NCBI RefSeq assembly: GCF_032854445.1 | Contig: NC_088301.1 | Location: forward strand, 27,202,402 to 27,266,401 | From: Liolophura sinensis | Lineage: Eukaryota; Mollusca; Polyplacophora; Chitonida; Chitonidae | Direction: 5' to 3' | Length of the DNA stretch: 64,000 nucleotides | Shown here: positions 1 to 9,900 of the stretch, piece after piece | How the letters are laid out: every line of letters starts with the position of its first letter | Position numbering within the stretch: position 1 is the stretch's first letter | Position numbers and translations under genes: made by a program | The notes under the pieces: model-generated | What the model saw: only the letters and a program-made list of their open reading frames with translations | Databases searched by the model: none | Told to the model about the DNA's origin: nothing

Positions 1-279
1 TAACATAAATTGTACCGGTACTTCAACTTTATCAGCGATTAGACCTACATTAAGAATTGCCCTATAGGCCCTATACCCTGCAGGTCAAAGGTGAAAGTTG
101 ACATTAGTTCAATCCGTGTCACAGGTCATTAGTACCGGTACCTGGAATCAGTATGTAAATTATACAACCTCCTGCATATATGAGTCGCCTGTACAAAGTC
201 GTCCCGAGGAGACTGATCACCAAAGGCCCGTCTAAAGCCCAACTAATGCACATGGAGTTATCACCTTAACATCAGGATA
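1..279. other. Upstream flank of lipase gene 1
   Basis: No coding region is seen here. A weak TATA-like stretch (CATATATGA) lies near 173-182, about 100 bases before the start codon at 280. It could serve as a core promoter, but nothing else supports it. Confidence 0.3.
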
Positions 280-810
280 ATGCATACCATTTGTTTTGCA
301 ATCTTTTTGGCTTTGTTCCAAGAGGGTAAGTATATGTAGTTGAAAATGTTGTTTCTTTTTTTTTTTTGTTTTTTTTTTGTTTTTGTTTATATATATATAT
401 AGGCCTGTACACCGATAGTACTAAGGCAGTAAGTTGGTATAGCTGCATGTATGATGTCTTATCACAGAAAATTACTTAGGTCCGCATTTTATTCACACAC
501 AATGCCTCCCGTCGACGAAGAAAATTTTGCATGCAGGCCTAACAAACTGAATGTTAATGTCGTATAAAAGATTTGATGGGACCATACAGAGATATTTTTT
601 GATAATTTTTCTTTCTTTCTATATGGAATGAAGACCACAAGCTCTTAGTCATGTCGCGTGTTCGACCCCAGCTTTGGCAGGATTGCCTGCGGCCTTGTCT
701 GTAGTTTTGTCAAGTAGTACCTCATACCGTGCACGCAGCTATTTCACCCAGGCTGTACAGTTGTCTTTAACAAACACAAGACTTAAATATATGATTGATA
801 TCAAAATACG

Positions 811-903
<93 letters not shown>

Positions 904-3900
904 ATATGACTGAAAACCTGTTAAGTACGATCACCATTTATTTAACGACACAATTCAATATTCTAGAGGCCAAAAGGCACTAAACACCTGAAGTCTGATA
1001 AGTGTATCAAGTTTTGCTCCAGTCAGATTGCAATGACCTTTCAGTTGGCAGATATGTATATGGGTGGCTTCATGTAACATTCAACGATACACAGGCCTTC
1101 CTACAGAAATGTTAAGTACTACAGAACCGAAAGATGGGGATGTGTCAACGGAAAGTATATCAAACTTGAGCAGCATGCGTTGATCCAAGTGTTGACTTCC
1201 TTCGGGTCTTTCCGGCACCTTCCGGCATAACCGCTAACTTTCTACCGCCACACATATACTATATCACAGTCCATTATTTACCACAGAGATTTTACGCTGA
1301 ATCAGGAGGAAACAACTTAATATATGTGCATTGATTGACCGAGATATTTTTCAAATGCGTACAATAATTAATTACAGAGGGACAGTAGACTGCATTCGGC
1401 AGTCAAATCGCACCCCTTTTTATTAAGGAACTTGACGTTGGGTGAGACCAAGCTGCGGTTTCTTTGAACTTTGAACCATATTATATCACAGCAGTTGTAA
1501 CGTTTACGTCATCTGCTCTTAACAGTAGAACGTTTACTCTCAAAGAAATATTCTGTTAAATTTAACAAACAATCTGCTGTCCGAATGATGCCAGAATGGA
1601 TTGTGCTATTGAAAGAGATTATTCTTTTAAATATGACATACATATTCTATTACTTCAAGAGAACGATACTATCAGAATAACAGGACTTTTTATTAAACAT
1701 GACACAATGGTGTGCTAAATTAACAGAATACAGTAGACTTTCTGTTAAAATTAACAGATTAATTTTTTGAGTGATATAAATAATTAAAGACCCCTAACCC
1801 CTACCCCCCCCCCCCCCTCAATTCCCTTATGCATAAATGCATGAAACTGCACGATTAGTAAATGTTTTGAGCAGACATACACACGAATAAACATCATACG
1901 CTACCAATATCACGCCGGTCCTTAAAGGTTCCAATAGGCAGGGATAATATACGTAGGCCAGGTATATAACTATCGGAGAGAGCCTCACATGATGCCAGCG
2001 AGCAGTGTCCAACTAATAAAATATGATCTTTAAATGGGTAATACAAATTTTTTTCTTAACAGTAAAGTTCTCTGGGTTTAGTTATACATAGGCAACGCTA
2101 ACAGATAAAGGCACTGGTCGGGACGATGCTATAGCCGCCATGCTGCGAGTAATGATGTGGAGTGTTGAGAATGATGTTACATCTGAATCAATAAGTCAAA
2201 TAATTTAAAGATTTTCAGGTGTAAGCCGTTTTAGCCATGGGCTGTTTGGGTCCCCGTTTTCATTCAGGACCATTAGCTATTTTTCCAGCTATTTTCAGGT
2301 ATAAGCCGTTTCAGCCATGGGCTATTTGGATCACCGTTTTCATTCAGGACCATTAGCTATTTTTCCAGCTATTTTCAGGAATAAGCCGTTTCAGCCATGG
2401 GCTATTTGGGTCACCGTTTTCATTCAGGACCATTAGTTATTTTTCCAGCTATTTTCAGGTATAAGCCGTTTCAGCCATGGGCTATTTGGGTCACCGTTTT
2501 CATTCAGGACCATCAGATATTTTTGCAGCTATTTATTTGGTGTGTTTATATATTTTCTTACTTGGTGTTTAACGCCGTACACAAGATTTTTTCACTAGCT
2601 TAATTTTATGACGGTAAAGTCAGGTTTACGGACACAGTGGAGGAAAACGTAGTGCCCGAAGAAACCCACCAACCTTCGTCCGATTTAAAGACGTAACCGA
2701 ACCAGCCTTTTTTTTTGTCTTTTTTGAACATGCGACCTCATTGGTCATGAGCCTGCATGACAGTCGCGACGAGTCCACACTCTAACCGAAAGGTCTTTCC
2801 AACTGTTGGATACCTTCATGAATTTCACCTTTAAAACCATGTGCTTTATTGGCAGTTTTGTGCTCTGCTGTTCACGGTTCAGTTAGCAACACCCAGGGCC
2901 ATCGTCATCGTATTCAGAAGAGAGAGTCTTCGTGCTTTCTCCGGCTCGGATGCTTCTCCAATGCTTTTCCTTACAACAACAGCGATGGGATTTTGCCGGA
3001 AGATCCGGATTTCATCCAAACCACGTTCTACGTCTTCACACGTGCAAATCCCCACGTACCTAAACTGGTTCCCGCCGGATACTACACGGATCTCCGGTTG
3101 ACGAACTTCATGTCCAACACCACCACAAAGTTCATCATTCATGGTTTCATCCAGCGAGGTGATGTGGATTGGATCAAGAATATGACCCGAGAGTTGTTGA
3201 GGCGGGTAAGTATATAGGGATCAGAAATCACAGCCATAAAATAAAGACAGCCGGAAATCCGGCCATTGTGGGCGGCCATAAAATTAGGAACACTGGAATT
3301 ATTGCCACGCTATGCAGCAATAGAATAAAAAATTTGCTTAAATGAGGTAAAAAAAATTTCCGGAAATATTCCTTGCGGGGATATTAAATGGTTTTTTTTT
3401 CGACAAATTTCCGGGTGTTTTTGTTTGCTGTGGACTTTCAAGTTTTTCAAACTTATCTCACAATGGTTTGTCGCATTGAATAAAGCACGTGGCTTCACGA
3501 TGACACATTACAAATCTATAGGGGCCGATTTTACAAAGCCATTATTGACTTAAGTCAAAACTGAAATATGATTTTAGAGCTTATTTTTGAGCCCTGTGAA
3601 TTTAAATTTTGACCATCTCATTACTTTTACACAAATGTGTCAAAACTTCATCTCCCATTACCAAAAAATAAACATTGTGACAACGTTTTAAATTTAGAAA
3701 TCGGTTTCTGGAATCGGGACCTAATTTGTTCTCTACAGTCTTATCTATTTTTCCATAAAATGTCTACATCACCATGTTACAATGTATATGTACTTAAGTT
3801 TACTAAGGTAAGTTGCATACCAAGTTTCGTACTAATTTCTTTGAAGTTTATCTAATTATGGCTCTTCTCTTTAATGTGTTTTACCGGCTTTTCTCTACAT

Positions 3901-6900
3901 TATCACAATGAGTAGTAACTGATATTTTGGTTAATCATAATATTGTTCAAAGGCAATATTAGCAGCATTTCCACAGTGTTCATACACCTGTGAAAACATA
4001 CACACACAAAAAACGCTTATGTTGAAATCTAACACAACTTGTGTTATTTCATTCAACACAGAAATGCGTTACCCCCAACACGGACATGTTTTAAATAAAT
4101 GTGAAGTACACATGTTTATCTTAAAATATAATAAAACACAAACAAGATTTTGTGTTTTTCCAGCACAAGATAGAGTCGTTCAAATATGACACAAGACTTT
4201 TGTTGGAAGGAACATACAACACAGATGTTTTTTGTGTATATTATAGTGCTTTTTGATATATGGAGTTCCCCTGAAGTTCCGGTATATTAGGCTACCTTCT
4301 GGTTCTGTATCTGGTATCTCACATTTTCCGCAAGTGGTGATGTGCTTTGCGAAACAACGGGGGAAGCTTTCCACACTGAAGTCATTCGGGTCCAAGCTCG
4401 TTAGCTTATTGTTCACTCTTTGCAACGTCGATTTGTGGGAAAACCATTAATTTAGTACTCATGTATCACAAAAGAATAATGGATTCTCCGGCTTGGAGCC
4501 ATTATATGGGAAAGGGCATGATACTTCAGTGGTGGCATGATACTTCAGTGGTGGCAGCACTTGACGGCATGGGCTCGCCCTGTCACAAGAAGACACAGTA
4601 TATATACACACACCGAATGACTCCTCGTCGTCATATGACTGGAAAATTGTTAAGTACGACGTCAAACCCCAAACATACATACATACTTGAAGAATGATTG
4701 AAATGTTTTCACCAGGGGTTACATGTGCGATGTATTTCTTCCCAGGACAACATGAACGTGGTTGTTGTGGACTGGGGCGCGGCTCAGGTTTCCCCTACAC
4801 CCAGGCAGCGGCCAACACGAGGGTAGCTGGGGCGGAGGTGGCGGCTTTCGTCCAGTTCATGGTGGAGAAGGGTAATATCACCGTGGACCTGGTGCACATG
4901 ATCGGGCACAGTCTAGGAGCTCACGTGGCTGGATACGCCGGGGAACGCCTCGACGGTCTGGGAAGAATAACAGGTGTTTCTCAAAGTGATGGTAGAAGCT
5001 ATTATGTTACTGTAACGTAAAGGACGTGTAATGGGGAAAAACACACACCGTTAGATAAACAAAAGTTTATATGAAATGTAATAGCTATAAACTCGTAGCG
5101 CAAAGAGGACATATGTTACACACCATGAAACTGGCAACCGGGATGTACCTCCGTTTTGTTTGTACATTTCTTGCATACCATAACTCATCTTAAATGAGAT
5201 TTCTCTGCAGTTCATAAATAAGCATATTTATTACATGATTGGTGTTTTACGCCGTACTCAAGAATATTTAACTTATACGACGGCGGCCAGCATTATTATG
5301 GGGGGAAACCAGACAGAGCCCGGGGGGTAACCCACGACCACACGGAGGTTAGTGACTGACCTTCCCACGTACGATCGGAGAGGAACTCATCATTAGCTGG
5401 ATTCGAAATCCCATCGATCACGTTGGTGAGAGGCCCCTTGGGTGTGTGCCGCGCTGCACACGCTAGTCACTAGGTCACACAGGTTCGCTTCATTAATATA
5501 TGATTGAAATATACAGTATGTTACGCAGTGTCTAATTATTCCTTATGCTTCCCAATTTTGACATTTCAATGCATCTGAAATATTCCTTCCCTTTGTTTAT
5601 ACAAGACACAAACCTAACTTTCATATCTTTGTATTGATGCCTTGTTGAATGTATCATGAAATAAATCATAAACAAATTTTATATTTCATATTATTTTATC
5701 ACCAAAATTACTTCACAGTATATATATGTATATCATATAATAAATTCGGCGCAATGATCCAGCAGCGCCTCATCAAAGTGATCGCTTTGAGTTCAAGTCG
5801 TACGTGGGGAGGTCTGCGATCAGCCTGTGGATGGCCGTGGGTTTCCCCCTTGCTCTGCATGGTTTCTTCTCATTCTTCCCACCGTAATGCTGGTCGCCAT
5901 CGTATAAGTGAAATATTGGTAAAACCCCAATCAAATAAATAAATAAATAAATAATTCGTTCGAATTCCTTTACACAGGTTTAGATCCAGCTGAGCCGAAT
6001 TTCCAGAACATGGATCCTGCTGTTCGTCTTGACCCGACTGACGCCGTGTTTGTGGATGTGATCCACACGGACGGGTCCAGCTACAGTACTGTGTCAGGTA
6101 AGGGTGGGTAACTCACTCTGACATCCACAAACTACATGTGCATCAAATGAAGGACAGTTACATACCACAAATAATTTACTTGTAAACGATCAACGTTAAC
6201 TCTTCAAGGACTCAAATACGTCAAGACCTTGAGAAATATAGATTGTGTATTGCCTGTAACCGCCTTTCGTTCAAGGAATCAAATTCGTCAAGGCGTGGGA
6301 AGTAGAATGTGTATTCCCTGTAGCCGTTCTTCCTTTGGAACTCAGATACGTCAAGACCTGGGAAATAGGTTGTGTATTTCCTGTAGCCGTTCTTCGTTTG
6401 GGACTCAAATACGTCAAGACTTGGGAAATGGACTGTGTGTTGCCTGTAACAGTTCTTCCTTCGGGACTCAGGTACGCCAAGACCTGGGAAATAGGTTGTG
6501 TATTGCCTATAACCGCCCTTCATTTGTTAATCAAATTCATGAAGACCTGGGAAATAGATTGTGCATTGCCTGTAACAATTCTTCGTTTGGGACTCAAATA
6601 CGTCAAGACTTGGGAAATGGACTGTGTGTTGCCTGTAACAGTTCTTCCTTCGGGACTCAGGTACGCCAAGACCTGGGAAATAGGTTGTGTATTGCCTATA
6701 ACCGCCCTTCATTTGTTAATCAAATTCATGAAGACCTGGGAAATAGATTGTGCATTGCCTGTAACCATTCTTCGTTTGGGACTCAAATACGTCAAGACCT
6801 GGGAAATAGACTGTGTATTGCCTGTAACCGTTCTTCGTTTTGGGACTCAAATACGTTACTACTTGGGAAGTAGATTGTGTATTGCCTGTAACCGCCTTTC

Positions 6901-9900
6901 GTTTGTGACTACAATGTTTGATGGCTTCTGCCTTCCATAGCCAATTCAAAATCTTTGATAGTGATGTGAAGATACTGCCAGCACTGGTTTCCTTGACCGT
7001 GTCATGGCCATATGCTTAAGTCGCTGCACAAGTGAGTTTGCCACACGCGAGTTTCTCACATGTCGAGTCTCCAGTTGGTTTGATGTACACGTTTCTATAC
7101 CATTAATCTTAGCCCCTCCCCCCTCCCCCACGGGTCCCAACACCATGATGTAGGGTAGCGCGTTTTGGTTCAGTGGTTAAGGTGCTACAGCCTTTCAAAT
7201 GGTATAGGTAACGTAAGACGTGGGATCAGTCCCGTTCCCGGACAAGGAATTTTCTCTGCTAACATTTCCCTTGGGACCTCGGTGGTTTTAAGCGATATAC
7301 GGTGCTCTCACGATGTTCGTTAAAGATCACTTGCCCTTCACCAATATATCACATACTCAAAAAATAAATGTGTTAATTTTAACAAAAAGTCTGTAGTCTG
7401 AGTGATGCTAGAATGTAGTCTGCTATTGCAGTAGATTATTTTGTTGAATATAACAAACATATTCTATGAGTGCAACATAAAAACTGTAATAGACTAACAT
7501 GATGTTTTGTTGAATATTGTGTTATAATAACAGAACGCATTCTAGCATCACTCAGCCAACAGGCTTTGTGCAGAAATTAACAGATTAATATTTTGTGTGT
7601 ATATACACGAGAAAGTTTGCCAATAACTGGCCTAACATCGATGATGGTTTTAAGCCGGTAACTGGCCTAACATGGATGGTGGTTTTAACCCGGTAACTGG
7701 CCTAACATGGATGGTGGTTTTAATCCGGTAACTCTGGATTCCTCTATCCATAAAACTGGCTTGGTTCGTATCACTGATTTTTTTTAGCAGGTCGTTTAGA
7801 AACAGGCAATTAATTAAAAAAAAAAACCCTGCATCAGCTTAGGATCATAGAGGATCATATCCCAGCACCCGTCTGGGGAATCCCCGACGTCCTAGATTAA
7901 ACGTTGTTTTCTCGTTGTACTAACCTTATATTACCGTAAATATTACAGGTTACGGTATGTCCCAAGCCGTTGGTCATATGGATTTCTACCCCAATGGCGG
8001 CGTCCATCAGCCAGGATGTTCTCAGGTACCGTGGATCGTCTACTTCACAGGCATGCACAGTATGAACTTAGAAGGTAAGACTGATAAGCAGGCTTGAGTA
8101 CGGCGTAAAACACCAATCAAATAAATAAATAGATTTAACAGTTTACACCAACACTTGATGTAATAAAAATAAAAACCCTAACCGAGGTATATTGACAAGA
8201 GGTCGGAGGGCTATTTGCCAACATACACTGCTATCGCTCCTCTGGTTTGACTGCCTCATACATGCTGTAGTAGTTTATATGGTTAAACAATGTTTTTGGT
8301 GTAAGCATATGAAACTCTCCATCAGTACGTATAGTGTCACCTGCAATATCAAACCAAAGTCTTCAAACAAGGAGGGGGGGAGGTGGGGGCCTTCGTGGCT
8401 CAGTTGGTTAGCGCGCTAGCCCAGCTTAATGACCCAGAAGTCTCTCGCCAATGCGGTCGCAGTGAGTTCAAGTCCAGCTCATGCTGGCTTCCTCTCCAAC
8501 TGCACGTGGGAAAGTCTGCCAGCAACCTGCGGATGGTCGTGTGTTTCCCCCGGGCTTTGCCCGTTTTCCACCCACCATAATGCTGACCGCCGTCGTATAA
8601 GTGAAATATTCTTGAGTACGGCGTAAAGCACCAATCCAATAAATAAATAAATGAATAAATCAAACAAGAAATACCCATGTAATATGTAAATTATACAATA
8701 CTGATTCACTACACTTCTAAACAAACGTGACGCCAAAGGTGGTATTCTCCACCAGAAATGTTGATCATCGTGCGAAGAGTATCTCTTGCTGCATGTTTCA
8801 GATGTGAAGGACACACTGGGTTGTAGCCACAGCCGCGCTACCTCCCTATTCACGGAGTCAATCAACTCGCTCTGTCCCTTCAAGTCGTACAGATGCCACG
8901 ACTACACAGACTTTGAGGACGGACGCTGCATGACGTGTGGAGCGCTCTCCTGCCCTGTACTAGGTCTAGACTCCCCGCAATCCCTGGTCACGGGCAAGTT
9001 TTACCTCAAGACACAGCCTCAATCACCATACTGCGGTACGTATAACAAGCCGTTTCAATGTATTTTATTTTCTAATGGGGAATCTTTCTGACTTTTACTT
9101 AACTTTTGGTGTTTTAAGGTCAGATCCCAAATGTTCAGTCTCCAAGGTCAAGGTCAAATTTGATAACGCATCGGGCGAAATAAAAAACGTAGGAAAAGTA
9201 TTCCAAAATTACCGCCATGTCGCAATGTGGCAGGCAACGTCCCCACGACAAATTCTAACACTTTGTGAAACTGAATTTAATAGCTTTGTAATTAATGATT
9301 TGATATTCATAAGAAAGAAAAGACGAGCTGCATAATTGATGTAAGATTTAACTTTGGGTTGACCTGGTCGGTGAAGTCTAATTTATCAAAATCTCCATTT
9401 ATGCTCCAATTGAACTTAAGATTGATGTACATTGGCCGGAAGCTAACTAACAAAAATTTAGTCAAATTGTTTTTTGGCATTGGCTCCTTTGAATATTTAG
9501 GTTGGGCCAAAAGGATCTTTTCTCAACGACTTTGAACCTATTGGACCAACATTTGGAGAGATGCTATCCACTCACACCGCACACAGGGCTAGTCAATTTC
9601 AGTGCATGACAACCCTCGAAAAGAACCGGCAGAAATCAGTCAACATAGAAACGCAAGCTTCAACTCTTGACAAATAGGAGAATGCTTGCATGTCGAGGAA
9701 AATCTCATTTGCGAATTTCCTTAATAACAGATGATAGTGTAGAGCCTACATGTAACCTAAATATCAGAAATGTAAAATACAGCCACAACTGGTGTTGATT
9801 TATTGAACTCCTTCAGTGAATGAGATGTTTCCGGTAAGGTTTTGTATGCTTTTCCAGGGTACCAGTATTTCTTTGCGATCACCACCGGGGGCACGATGAG

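Noticed and set aside
674-983. Readings across the (AT)n tract
   Set aside because: Ile-Tyr repeats from a dinucleotide microsatellite; no gene context.
6221-6949. Long open readings on both strands around 6.2-6.9 kb
   Set aside because: Produced by a 63-bp tandem unit without stops inside a lipase intron.
8389-8470. Possible genuine tRNA genes at SINE heads
   Set aside because: A and B boxes are present, but the fold is degenerate and always continues into the SINE body.
8383-8678. Open readings such as [14 protein letters not shown], also near 10988, 14719, 48389 and 58567
   Set aside because: They are translations of SINE copies and occur wherever the SINE does.
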